Below, piece after piece: positions 16,601-25,351 of a stretch of 64,000 bases of DNA (the stretch's first letter is position 1; each line of letters starts with the position of its first letter). The stretch is from Armatimonadota bacterium (GTDB lineage: Bacteria; Armatimonadota; Chthonomonadetes; Chthonomonadales; CAJBBX01), in the NCBI GenBank assembly GCA_026392115.1, contig JAPLCQ010000087.1, positions 1 to 64,000 on the forward strand, given 5' to 3'. The translations under genes and the position numbers were made by a program. The notes beneath the pieces are model-generated. The model was not told the origin of the DNA. It saw only the letters and a list, made by a program, of their open reading frames with translations, and did not search any database.

Positions 16601-17401
16601 CTATCCCTCCCGAACCGGCGCGCCGCCCAGCCGGATGCGTATGCCCGCGGAGCCCGGCGGCGGCGCTTCGGAGGCGATGATCAGGTACCCGCCCCCGCAG
16701 CCCGAGTACATCGCGCCGGCGTAGCGCCGCTGGTGCCAGGCCAGCAGGCCGCGCAGGTCGATATCGATGAGCGGGTGGACCACGGTCCGCGGCAGCAGGG
16801 CCTCCCAGCAAGCCATGCAGGCGTTCATCGAGGCGCCCAGCGCGGCGGCATCGAGGCGCAGGATGGCGTCGTAGCAGTCGGCGCCGGTCCGGCCCAGGGC
16901 GCGTACGCCGTCCGGGGTCAGGTTCTGCTCGCCGAGAGGGTGGTAGCCCGCGGGCCGCTGGTTCACCGGTATCAGGTGGAGCACGCGCTCCAGCCATGCG
17001 GCCACGACCGGGTCCAGGCACTGCTCGATGCGCGCCGGGAACCGACCGCCCTCGTGGTCGGCGCGGTAGTCCAGACGGCAGACGCCGGGGACGATGAGGC
17101 CGATCATGTCCTGCGAGCCGGAGGGGTCCGGCCTATCGCCGTTCTCTGCCCGATAGAGGGTGCGCACCTGCTCCATGCGGTCGCCGGAGGGCAGGCCGGC
17201 GGGCCAGAGGCGCTGCGCCACCTTGCGCGTGCCCGTGGCCAGGCCGCAGCGCTCCATGTAGCGGACCTCGGGCTCCAGCGCGACCACGACCATGGAGCCA
17301 GGCGGCTCCGGGTTGAGGCGCGAGACAAAGGGCTGGTCGATCCATCCGCCGGCCAGCGCCAGCCGGTAGGGAAGCGAGCCGATCACCGAGGTCAGGGGCA
17401 T
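16601..17401 (-). CDS. GHMP-superfamily sugar kinase-like protein
   Basis: A 266-residue protein. PYRLALAGGWIDQPFVSR near the N-terminus, a GSQDMIGLIVPG segment near residue 95 and a C-terminal AMYSGCGGGYLIIA motif resemble the three conserved regions of GHMP kinases, although it is short and motif 2 is not the usual Gly-Ser-rich loop. A role in phosphorylating a sugar at C1 (or a relative lacking activity) fits its place between a GDP-mannose epimerase and a nucleotidyltransferase. It starts 4 bases after the epimerase stop and ends 3 bases before the nucleotidyltransferase start, so the genes are tightly coupled. Confidence 0.65.
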   Translation of the reverse strand: MPLTSVIGSLPYRLALAGGWIDQPFVSRLNPEPPGSMVVVALEPEVRYMERCGLATGTRKVAQRLWPAGLPSGDRMEQVRTLYRAENGDRPDPSGSQDMIGLIVPGVCRLDYRADHEGGRFPARIEQCLDPVVAAWLERVLHLIPVNQRPAGYHPLGEQNLTPDGVRALGRTGADCYDAILRLDAAALGASMNACMACWEALLPRTVVHPLIDIDLRGLLAWHQRRYAGAMYSGCGGGYLIIASEAPPPGSAGIRIRLGGAPVREG

Positions 17402-17405
17402 GGTT

Positions 17406-18458
17406 CTACCAGCGCTCCTCGACGATGCGCTTGCCGGCCTTGCGGTCCGCCATCTGCGAGGCGATCCAGTCGTAGGTCCGCTTCATGCCGTCGCGGAGCG
17501 GCGTCGACGGCTCCCAGCCGAGCACCTGCCGTATGAAGGTGTTGTCGCTGTTGCGCCCGGCCACGCCCTTGGGGGCGTCCAGGTCGTAGCGCCGCGCCAG
17601 CGTCACGCCTGCGATCTCCTCGACGATGCCCACGAGCTCGTTGATGCTCACCAGCTCGCTGGAGCCGAGGTTGATGGGCGTGGCGATGAGCTCCGGGCAG
17701 TGCATGATGGCGTCGATGCCGGCGATGCAGTCGTCGATGTAGCAGAAGCTGCGGGTCTGCGAGCCGTCGCCCCAGATTTCGATGCTCAGGTCGCCGCTGT
17801 CGATGGCCTCCAGCACTTTGCGGGACATGGCGGCCGGCGCCTTCTCACGCCCGCCGAACCAGGTGCCGAAGGGGCCGTAGACGTTGTGGAACCGCGCGAT
17901 GTGGGTCTCAAAGCCGCGCTCGGCGGTGTACTCCTGGCAGAACATCTCGGAGATGAGCTTCTCCCAGCCGTAGCCGCGCTCGGCCATGGCGGGATAGGCG
18001 TCGGACTCCTTCAAGGCGGTGACGTTGGCGTCCTGCTGCAGGTCGGTGTTGTATGCGCAGGCCGAGGAGCTGTAGAAGTAGCGTCGCGCTCCGGCGTGCC
18101 AAGCCGCCTCCAGCAGGTGCGTGTTGATGAGGACGCTGCGGAGGCACTCGACGCGGAAGCGCTCGATGAAGCCCATGCCGCCCATGTCGGCGGCCAGGTT
18201 GTAGACTTCGGCCGCGTCTTCCACGGCGCGGACGGCGTTCTCGCGCTCGCGGAGATCGAGGCAGAGACACTCCACGCCGGGCACGCGCTGGTACCACTCG
18301 CCCACCGGCTTGCGGTCGACCGCGCGTATCCTGCGAAAGCCGAGGTCGCTGAAGTGGCGCACCAGCGCACCGGCGATGAATCCGCCTGCGCCCGCGATCA
18401 CGATCAGGTCATCCCGGCCGAGATCACGGTCCGCGGGACGGGGTAGCGCGACTGCCAT
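17406..18458 (-). CDS. GDP-mannose 3,5-epimerase-like SDR enzyme
   Basis: A 350-residue extended short-chain dehydrogenase. The NAD site is VIAGAGGFIAGALV (residues 20-33). Features matching GDP-mannose 3,5-epimerase are VYNLAADMGGMGFIE, SSSACAYN carrying the catalytic Cys, YGWEKL (Tyr-x3-Lys) and FHNVYGPFGTW with GGREKAPAA. That enzyme converts GDP-D-mannose to GDP-L-galactose and GDP-L-gulose. It is the first gene of the four-gene nucleotide-sugar operon, with ribosome site GGGAGG ahead of the ATG. Substrate assignment rests on family motifs and on the guanylyltransferase in the same operon. Confidence 0.88.
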   Translation of the reverse strand: MAVALPRPADRDLGRDDLIVIAGAGGFIAGALVRHFSDLGFRRIRAVDRKPVGEWYQRVPGVECLCLDLRERENAVRAVEDAAEVYNLAADMGGMGFIERFRVECLRSVLINTHLLEAAWHAGARRYFYSSSACAYNTDLQQDANVTALKESDAYPAMAERGYGWEKLISEMFCQEYTAERGFETHIARFHNVYGPFGTWFGGREKAPAAMSRKVLEAIDSGDLSIEIWGDGSQTRSFCYIDDCIAGIDAIMHCPELIATPINLGSSELVSINELVGIVEEIAGVTLARRYDLDAPKGVAGRNSDNTFIRQVLGWEPSTPLRDGMKRTYDWIASQMADRKAGKRIVEERW

Positions 18459-18530
18459 TGGGTGCCTCCCTTGCTCCAGCCGCGTGGGCGGCGGGCGCTC
18501 ACAATGGTACCACCGGCGCGCAGACGCGGC

Positions 18531-18558
18531 GAGGCCCCCGCGTTGCGGCGGGGGCCTC
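18531..18558 (-). terminator. Hairpin after the SdrD-type giant gene
   Basis: GAGGCCCCCGC (18531-18541) pairs with GCGGGGGCCTC (18548-18558), loop GTTGCG. It starts 33 bases beyond the stop of the SdrD-type gene and shares the GAGGCCCCCG stem base with the hairpin at 10545. No T-run. Confidence 0.6.
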
Positions 18559-18591
18559 GGAGCTTCGAGCGGGCGGCCGCCTGCTATGGAG

Positions 18592-21500
18592 CTAGCGCAG
18601 GTAGCCCTTGTTGGTCGTGCCGTTGTCGTAGTTCTCGTTGATGGCCGTGGCCGTGTTGTTGACGTCGCTGAGGCTCTTGCCGGCCGGCAGGACGCCTCCC
18701 CCCAACACGCTGTTGGCGATGACCGAGAACTGGTTGACCATGAGGCCGGCGAAGGGACCGGACTGGATCGTCAGGCCGCCCAGGCCGGACCGGATGATTC
18801 CGGCGTTGGAGAAGTCGATGTTGAGCCGCAGCGCCAGTACCTGTCCGGCGAGCACCGTGATGCTCCCCGTCGGGTTCACTGCGCTTGCCGTCAGGGCGCG
18901 GGCCGTGCCGCCCTGCGGGAGGAAGGCCTGGATGGCCGCCGCGCTCGTGAACTTCAGCGTATAGGCGCCGCCGACGGTCACGTAACCCGCCGGGTAGACG
19001 GCGCCGAACCTGGCCAGGAGCAGCGCGCCGGGGTTGTTGCCGCAGGCGCGGGCGCCCCAGCCGCCCTGGGTGTAGGTGGTGTACCGGCCGCAGGTCTGCG
19101 TTGCCTTGTAGCCGGCATCGATGGTACGGTTGGTCTGGCCGGAGGCCAGGGCGACGAGGCCCGTCTCACCGGCCGTGGAGGTCACGTCGCTGTCCACGGT
19201 GCGATCGGCGCCCTGGAGGGCCGAGGTGAAGCCGTAACCCGAGACCGTGCCGAAGCGCACCTTGTAGGAGCCGGGCGCCAGGTCGGTGAAGAGGTATGCG
19301 CCCGTGCCGCTCGTCACCTGGGTCTGCAGCGGAGCGCCCGCGGAGGAGAGCAGCGTGACGGTGACACCCGCGGCGGGCAGTTCGCCGGCGTCCTGGATGC
19401 CGTTGCCGTTGGCGTCGAGCCAGGCGAAGTCGCCGAGCGACGCCGTCTGGAAGACGCCTGCGTCCAGCGTGAGGTTGGTATCGCCCGAGGCGAGGGTCAC
19501 AGCGCCCGTGGCGCCGGTACCGGCGGCGATATCGCTATCGACTGCCACGCCGCCGCTGTACTTGGGCGAGACGACGTAGCCGACCGGAACGTCCACCACG
19601 ACGCTGAATACGCCGGGGTTCAGGCCGCTGAAACGGTAGAGGCCGGAGGGATCGGTGGTCGTCTGGCCGATGGTCTGTCCGCTTGCGTCGAGCAGCCGGA
19701 CGGTGACGCCGCCAAGGCCGGGCTCGCCCGTATCCTGGATGCCGTTTCCGTTCAGGTCCAACCAGACGCGGTCGCCGATGGCCGCGGGATGGATGATGCC
19801 CGCATCCAGCGTCATCACGGCCTGTCCGGCCGCCACAGCCACCGTCTCGGTGGCGCCGGCTGCATCCACGTGGCTCTGCACGGTGGCGTCGCCGCCGACG
19901 TATCGGGCGGTGAACAGGGCGCCGGAGGGGAGCGTGACGATCACGGAGTAGTCGCCCGGCGTCAGGTCCTCGAAGCTGTAGAAGCCGGAGGCGTTGGTCG
20001 TTGTGGTCGCGCCGGGCACGCCGTTCTTGACGATCTGGACGGTCACGCCGGCCACGCCGGGCTCGCCCGCATCCTGGAGGCCGTTGCCGTTCAGGTCTTC
20101 CCACACGGTGTCGCCGATGCGGGAGTGAGTGTAGAGGCCCGCGTCCACGGTGGTGATCTGGCTGCCGGAGATGAGGCTGAGGCTGGGCGAAACGCCCGTC
20201 GCCACATCGGCGTCGCTGTCGACGGCGCGATCGGAGCCGACCAGAGCCAGGGTGCGATGGTGGGCCGCCGGCAGGCCGAACCTCACGGAGTAGGTTCCCA
20301 CGCCGAGGCCGGCGAAGAGATAGCCTCCGGTTCCGTTGGTGGTCGTAGAGGCGATGGCCGAACCGCCGGCATCCAGCAGGTCGACCGGCACGTTGGCGAC
20401 GCCGGGCTCATCGGCGTCCTGTAGGCCGTCGCGATTGTTGTCGAGCCAGACGCGGTCGCCGATGGAGGCGGGGCGAACCAGGCCCGCGTCAAGGTAGTAG
20501 ACCGACTGGCCGGGCTTCAGGACGACGGCTTCGGTGATACCGCCGGCGTCGGCATGGCTGCGGGCCTCGATGTCGGCCAACGGGTTGAGCACGGTGAAGA
20601 GGTAACCCGAGGGGAGGTGGACGCGCACGGCGTAGGCGCCGGGGTCGAGGTTGTCGAACTCGTACTTGCCGGCGGCGTTGGTCGTCGTCGTGTTGATGAC
20701 CGCCAGGCTCGCGTCGAGCAGGTCCACGGTCACGCCGGCCACGCCGGGCTCGCCCGCGTCCTGCACACCGTCGCCGTTGACATCCTCCCAGACCGTATCG
20801 CCCACTTCACAGGCGCCGTACAGGTCGTAATCGGGGTGCAGGAAGAGCGTGTTGCGCCCGTCGGCGCCGATGATGTCCCAGCGGTAGTAGCCGATGGGAA
20901 GCGAGGGCACCTTCCAGTCGATGTCGCCCACGTTCACCGGGTTGGCGAACACGGGGGCCGTTACGGTGGGATCGGCGGCGATGGCGGCGCTCTCCCACTC
21001 CCTGTCACCGGACGGGTTGTTGTCGGTCACGGTCCATGCATGGTCCGGGCTGGTCAGCTTGTGGTAGATGGCCGGGGAGATCGTGAGCGCCGTGGCGATG
21101 AGCGGGTCGTCGGCGGGCAGGCCCGGATGCGCGCCCTCGGCCTGGGTGCTGGCGGCGTACGCGAAGGGCGGGAACGGGGCCAGGTGCGGGTCGGTGCCGT
21201 CGTCGGCTCGGTCGAAGTCGCCGTTCCAGGTGTTCAGCACGGCCGGGACGGTGTTGACGTCCATGTAGAAGTTCCAGGCGCCGGAGTACTTCGACCGCGG
21301 GTAGAGGCTCGGGCTCGGATCGTTGGGGCCGTAGCCGATGAAGCCGAAGCTGGAGCGGCCGGTCGCGCAGACCGACCCGAAGGTGCGGATCTTGAAGTTG
21401 TTCTGCTCGCCCACCGTGGCCGTGGTGGCCCAGGTGACGCGCAGGTTGTACCGGTACTGGTTGGCGCCCGCGTTGAACGCGGCCGGAGCGTTTGGCAGGG

Positions 21501-21885
21501 CGATGTCGAACCAGTCGTCGTCAGGCATCGATGTGGAGAACCACTCGCCGACGAGGTTGCCGGGCGCGGCGCTCTTGGCGGCCAGCGGATCGGCGTAGAG
21601 CGCGAAGCGCACGAGGTCCGGAGCGGTGGAGGGGATGGGATCCCACTTGCCGCCCAGATCGCCGTCGAAGATGCCGAACCGGAGCGTCGGATCGGCGCCG
21701 GGGGCGATGATGCCGAAGTACGCGCCGTCCTCGCCGATGCTGGAGAGGCCGCGGGTCACGTTGACGAACCGCCCGCTGCGGTTGTCCGCGTCGGGCAAGC
21801 CCGATACCAACTGGCCGAACGAGGCGGTGGTTGCGATGGCTAGAAGGGCAATGAGCGCAATGGCTCGAAAAGATCTGTGTAGCAC
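18592..21885 (-). CDS. Giant secreted protein with five SdrD-B-like repeats
   Basis: A 1097-residue protein starting at a GTG (21885) with GGGAGA upstream; the frame runs on further but without signal-peptide character. After the signal peptide (cleavage near TTASFG) comes an N-terminal domain of about 340 residues. Five repeats of 105-120 residues follow, opening near residues 363, 473, 592, 703 and 820 with IGDTVWEDLNGNGLQDAGEP-type text: the Ca-binding SdrD B-domain. The C-terminal 170 residues start TYTQGGWGARACGNNPGALL and carry no LPxTG or obvious anchor. A surface-stalk or matrix protein is likely. Confidence 0.85.
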   Translation of the reverse strand: MLHRSFRAIALIALLAIATTASFGQLVSGLPDADNRSGRFVNVTRGLSSIGEDGAYFGIIAPGADPTLRFGIFDGDLGGKWDPIPSTAPDLVRFALYADPLAAKSAAPGNLVGEWFSTSMPDDDWFDIALPNAPAAFNAGANQYRYNLRVTWATTATVGEQNNFKIRTFGSVCATGRSSFGFIGYGPNDPSPSLYPRSKYSGAWNFYMDVNTVPAVLNTWNGDFDRADDGTDPHLAPFPPFAYAASTQAEGAHPGLPADDPLIATALTISPAIYHKLTSPDHAWTVTDNNPSGDREWESAAIAADPTVTAPVFANPVNVGDIDWKVPSLPIGYYRWDIIGADGRNTLFLHPDYDLYGACEVGDTVWEDVNGDGVQDAGEPGVAGVTVDLLDASLAVINTTTTNAAGKYEFDNLDPGAYAVRVHLPSGYLFTVLNPLADIEARSHADAGGITEAVVLKPGQSVYYLDAGLVRPASIGDRVWLDNNRDGLQDADEPGVANVPVDLLDAGGSAIASTTTNGTGGYLFAGLGVGTYSVRFGLPAAHHRTLALVGSDRAVDSDADVATGVSPSLSLISGSQITTVDAGLYTHSRIGDTVWEDLNGNGLQDAGEPGVAGVTVQIVKNGVPGATTTTNASGFYSFEDLTPGDYSVIVTLPSGALFTARYVGGDATVQSHVDAAGATETVAVAAGQAVMTLDAGIIHPAAIGDRVWLDLNGNGIQDTGEPGLGGVTVRLLDASGQTIGQTTTDPSGLYRFSGLNPGVFSVVVDVPVGYVVSPKYSGGVAVDSDIAAGTGATGAVTLASGDTNLTLDAGVFQTASLGDFAWLDANGNGIQDAGELPAAGVTVTLLSSAGAPLQTQVTSGTGAYLFTDLAPGSYKVRFGTVSGYGFTSALQGADRTVDSDVTSTAGETGLVALASGQTNRTIDAGYKATQTCGRYTTYTQGGWGARACGNNPGALLLARFGAVYPAGYVTVGGAYTLKFTSAAAIQAFLPQGGTARALTASAVNPTGSITVLAGQVLALRLNIDFSNAGIIRSGLGGLTIQSGPFAGLMVNQFSVIANSVLGGGVLPAGKSLSDVNNTATAINENYDNGTTNKGYLR

Positions 21886-22110
21886 GGGTTCTCCCTTAGG
21901 CGCCTTGCGGCGCACCGGCCTGAGCTCGCAACAGGGGTCTGCTTCGGGTTGTGCGACGCTCAACGGCTTGGCAGCGAAGGCGCCGAACGACGCGCACCGG
22001 ACCCAAGCCACGAAGGAATATTACGTCAGGCTAAGGAATGGGGCGCGGCGCTTTGGTGTGCGGGCCGCGGAGGGGAGGAGTACGCGGGTGCTGAACGCGA
22101 CCGGCGCCGG
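21886..22110. other. Intergenic leader of the SdrD-type gene
   Basis: About 225 bases between the DUF4340 stop and the SdrD-type start. AATATT text near 22020 may belong to a minus-strand promoter. No terminator hairpin with a T-run is visible after the DUF4340 gene. Confidence 0.3.
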
Positions 22111-23043
22111 CTATTTGGCCGTGCCGGGGTCCTTGGACAGCCGGTTGAAGGTCTCGGCGGTGATCGTGTAGACGGCTCCGCCGCCGGCGCTTCCCCGGGC
22201 ATAGCGGGCGGCGCCGGGCGCCTTGCCGCCGACCTCCAGCCACCCCGTCTTGCCGTTCTTGAGCGTGATCTCCACGCGGATCTCGGGCCGCAAGAGGCCG
22301 AACCGCCCGGCGTCCGCGGGGGCCTCGGCGGCAACGCCGGCGGCGTCGGCCACCGTGTCGAACAGGATGTCATCCACGGTGAAGCGGTCGGCCTTCATGC
22401 CCGCCTTCGGCGAGGCGTAGCGCCACTCGTCGCCTGCGCGCCGTGCGCTCCACCGGAGCTTCGGCGTGGTGACCGCGAGGCCGGCCACCTGCTCCACATC
22501 GGCTTCGACCATCCTCTTGGACCGGAGGTCCAAGGCGCGTTTGGTGCGTACCGAGGCGGCGGCGGCGTTGGAGAGCAGCAGAAGGCGACCCGTAGCCGCC
22601 TCCCGCGCGTAGACGGAGCCCTTGCCCGGGTCGGGTCCGCCGAGGCGGAGCGTGATGCCGTTGCCTCGGGCGGTCAGCGTGGCCTCGCCATTGGGCGGGG
22701 CGAGACCGTACCGTGCGAGGTCGGTGGGCCTCTCGATGACGATCTCCGTCGGCTGCTCCAGCAGCTCCTCGAGGAGCGCCTTCACGGCATCGGCGTCGGC
22801 GGGCGCCTTGATGGGCTCCGTGAGCCGCCACCGGTCGCCCGAACGCGCCAGCGAAAGCGAGCGACCGGTCGACCGGTAGGCGAGAGCCGTCACATCCTCG
22901 GTTCGGAGGCCCAGGACGGCCCCAACCTTCGGCGCCTCGCCGGGTTCCGTCACGGGGCGGCGCAGGTCGAGCCAGAGCCACCCTCCGAGCAGCGCCGCCG
23001 CCGCCGCCCAGACCCCTGCGCTGGAGACCTTCACGCGGTCCAT
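22111..23043 (-). CDS. DUF4340-domain protein of a Gld-like exporter operon
   Basis: A 310-residue protein with one N-terminal membrane segment (residues 8-26) and an extracytoplasmic beta-rich region repeating short motifs such as DVTALAYRSTGRSLSLAR with SGDRWRLTEP and ARYGLAPPNGEATL, typical of DUF4340. In many bacteria this family is encoded right after the GldG-type component of an ABC-2 exporter, as here (10 bases after it). The function is unknown; it may be an exported partner of the transporter. Confidence 0.85.
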   Translation of the reverse strand: MDRVKVSSAGVWAAAAALLGGWLWLDLRRPVTEPGEAPKVGAVLGLRTEDVTALAYRSTGRSLSLARSGDRWRLTEPIKAPADADAVKALLEELLEQPTEIVIERPTDLARYGLAPPNGEATLTARGNGITLRLGGPDPGKGSVYAREAATGRLLLLSNAAAASVRTKRALDLRSKRMVEADVEQVAGLAVTTPKLRWSARRAGDEWRYASPKAGMKADRFTVDDILFDTVADAAGVAAEAPADAGRFGLLRPEIRVEITLKNGKTGWLEVGGKAPGAARYARGSAGGGAVYTITAETFNRLSKDPGTAK

Positions 23044-23053
23044 GCCGGTCTCC

Positions 23054-24640
23054 TCAGCGCCGCTTCCACCAGCTGTAGCCGGCCATGAGGAGGCAGGCGA
23101 GCGGCGGCAGCAGGAGGTTGAAGATGACGACCTTCACGGTCTCTTCGGGCCTCAGATAGAGCTGATCGGGCTTCTCGTCGCGCGGGGGGATATCGACCAG
23201 GGCGTCGTCCTCGGCCAGCCAGTTCACGGCGTTGGTAAAGAGGTCGCGGTTGCTGGAGGTGGGTTCGCCGGCCATCATGTCGTCTGCGAACTCGGTGGAA
23301 CCCACGGCCAGCAGGCGTCCTTTGCCCGCGGCGGCGTTCTCGGCCACGACGGCCAGGTTGAATGGCCCCTTCTTGTCGGCGCCCGCCGGGCGCAGGTCGA
23401 TGGTCCGCTGGCCGGCTTTCAGGGGCTTGGTCAGCGTATCCGGGCCCGAGCGCATGATCGGCGTGATGACGACGCCCTTGGGGGCGGGCTGGATGCTGTC
23501 CAGCGTCCGCGCCAGCGGGAAGGTGACATCGGCCAGGCCGCGGTTCACGTCGTGGGTCTCGAACTTGCGGACGTTCACCTCCTTGGATACGGCCGTCATC
23601 CCCCCGTAGTCGACCAACTGCGCCACGACGTTGTCGCCGGCGCGGAGGCCGAGCGGCGCGGTGACGCCCGGAAGCGCGGGGCCGCCCACACGGAGCAGGA
23701 GGAGCACACGGCCGCCGGAGGCCAGGTAGGCGTTGACGGCCTTCACCTCGTCCGGCTTGAAGTCGATGCGCGGCCCGGCGATGACGAGCACGTTGACGTC
23801 CTTGGGCACGGCGCGCTCGCGGCCCATGAGGTCGAGCGTGGTCACCGTGTGCTGCTGCTCGGCCAGCACCTGGCGCACCAGCGAGGCCGCGTCCCGCTCA
23901 TAGCTCTCCGGGTTCAGCTCGCCGTGGCCGGTGGTGAACGCCACGGTCTTGCGCTCGGTGCGGCTCAGCTTGAGGATGGCGCCGGTGAAGTCCTTCTCGG
24001 TGGTCCCCTTCACCTCCTCGCGCCCGCCCGCCGCGTTGGTGAAGATCACCACGGGCGGCATGCCTCCGGCCTGCGCGCTTACGAACTTGTCTGGCTCGCG
24101 GAGGTAGTCCACCATGCTGAAGCGGAAGCTCGGCGACCGGTCGGCGTACTGCTCCAGCAGGTCGCGCACCTCGCGGGCCTGACGGGCCTCGTAGGGCTTC
24201 TGGGTGCTGCGGGTGTAGTAGGCGGTGGCGGTGATCGGCTGCTTCAGCCCCTTGAGGATGCGTCGCGTCATGGGCGCCAGCGTGAGGCGGCGGTTGCCCG
24301 TGATGTCCCACTGCACGTGCCGCCGGTAGGCGATCACGTTGGCGATGCCGATCGCGGCCAGCACCGCGACGATGAGCCCCGCCGACCGGAGCGAGCTCCG
24401 CCCCTCCGGCGATCGGATGGCCGCCACGATGACGGCTCCCATGCCGTAGAGGAAGAGCGCGGTGAGGCCGACGGAGGCGCCGAGCCCCGCGTTGACGATC
24501 CAGTTCCGCGGTTCCGCCATGCTGGAGAGGTAGAGCCAGTAGAGGAGCGTTCCCAGCGCCGCCACGACGGCCATCCATCCGGCCTGCGCGGAGACCCACT
24601 GGAGGCGCGACATCTCCGCGGTCCGATCCCTGCGTGCCAT
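23054..24640 (-). CDS. GldG-like ABC transporter auxiliary protein
   Basis: A 528-residue membrane-anchored protein with three N-terminal helices (about residues 19-38, 48-73 and 86-105), a large extracytoplasmic domain containing KQPITATAYYTRSTQKPYEA and TGHGELNPESYERDAAS, and a C-terminal helix (about 505-523) before a basic tail. This is the architecture of the GldG / DUF4350-type component that accompanies an ABC-2 permease. It begins 3 bases after the permease stop. In Bacteroidota, Gld proteins serve gliding; in this kind of organism the exported substrate is unknown. Confidence 0.85.
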   Translation of the reverse strand: MARRDRTAEMSRLQWVSAQAGWMAVVAALGTLLYWLYLSSMAEPRNWIVNAGLGASVGLTALFLYGMGAVIVAAIRSPEGRSSLRSAGLIVAVLAAIGIANVIAYRRHVQWDITGNRRLTLAPMTRRILKGLKQPITATAYYTRSTQKPYEARQAREVRDLLEQYADRSPSFRFSMVDYLREPDKFVSAQAGGMPPVVIFTNAAGGREEVKGTTEKDFTGAILKLSRTERKTVAFTTGHGELNPESYERDAASLVRQVLAEQQHTVTTLDLMGRERAVPKDVNVLVIAGPRIDFKPDEVKAVNAYLASGGRVLLLLRVGGPALPGVTAPLGLRAGDNVVAQLVDYGGMTAVSKEVNVRKFETHDVNRGLADVTFPLARTLDSIQPAPKGVVITPIMRSGPDTLTKPLKAGQRTIDLRPAGADKKGPFNLAVVAENAAAGKGRLLAVGSTEFADDMMAGEPTSSNRDLFTNAVNWLAEDDALVDIPPRDEKPDQLYLRPEETVKVVIFNLLLPPLACLLMAGYSWWKRR

Positions 24641-24643
24641 GGG

Positions 24644-25351
24644 TTACCTCCACTTCCAGGCGGCCACGGCTCGAACCGATAGGAAGAGCATGCCGCCGAT
24701 GAACGAGAGGTAGAAGAAGAGGTCGCGAGTGTCGATGAGGCCCTTGGCGAAGGACTCCAGGTGCGTGGGGACGGCGATGTAGGCCAGCAGCTTCTGCCAC
24801 CAGGCCTCGCCGTTGGAGGCCCAGACGAGCAGCCAGAGGAAGAGCAGCACGAAGAGCGTGCCCACGTAGGCGACCACCTGGCTCTTGGTCATCGCCGAGA
24901 TCAGCAGCCCCACGGCCAGGAAGACGCCGCCGAAGAGGAGCAGGCCCAGGTAGCCCGCGATGATCGGTCCCCGGTCCGGCGCGCCCAGCCGCGAGAGCGC
25001 CAGCGGGTACTGGAGCGTCAGCGCGAGCATGAAGGCGTAGAAGGCCCAGGCCGCCAGGTACTTGCCCAGCACCATCTGCGTGTCGGTGACCGGCGACGTC
25101 ATCAGCACCTCGATGGTGCCGCGCTGCCGCTCTTCGGCCACGAGCCTCATGGTCAGCGCAGGCGCCAGCATGATGAGGTAGATGGTGACGTTGCCGAACC
25201 AGGCCCGCAGGTCGCCGAACCCCGCCAGGGCCACGCCGGCCACGAAGAAGTAGCCGCCCACAGCCAAGAAAGCCGCCAGCACGACCCATCCCATGGGCGA
25301 TCCGAAGTGGGCCCGCAACTCGCGGCGGGCGATGGAGAGGATGGCCGTCAT
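24644..25351 (-). CDS. ABC-2 type (GldF-like) permease
   Basis: A 235-residue integral membrane protein with about six hydrophobic helices (for example MGWVVLAAFLAVGGYFFVAG and LFVLLFLWLLVWAS). The loop EERQRGTIEVLMTSPVTDTQ is a hallmark of ABC-2 permeases of the GldF/NosY type. Its start overlaps the ATPase stop (ATGA at 25348-25351), and it precedes the GldG-like gene, so ATPase, permease and auxiliary protein form one transporter. Confidence 0.88.
   Translation of the reverse strand: MTAILSIARRELRAHFGSPMGWVVLAAFLAVGGYFFVAGVALAGFGDLRAWFGNVTIYLIMLAPALTMRLVAEERQRGTIEVLMTSPVTDTQMVLGKYLAAWAFYAFMLALTLQYPLALSRLGAPDRGPIIAGYLGLLLFGGVFLAVGLLISAMTKSQVVAYVGTLFVLLFLWLLVWASNGEAWWQKLLAYIAVPTHLESFAKGLIDTRDLFFYLSFIGGMLFLSVRAVAAWKWR

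Noticed and set aside
18310-21843. Long plus-strand open frames (704 and 429 codons) across the SdrD-type gene
   Set aside because: They are antisense to a clear repeat protein; high GC and repeat structure keep several frames open. Their translations are Gly/Arg/Val-rich with no domain.
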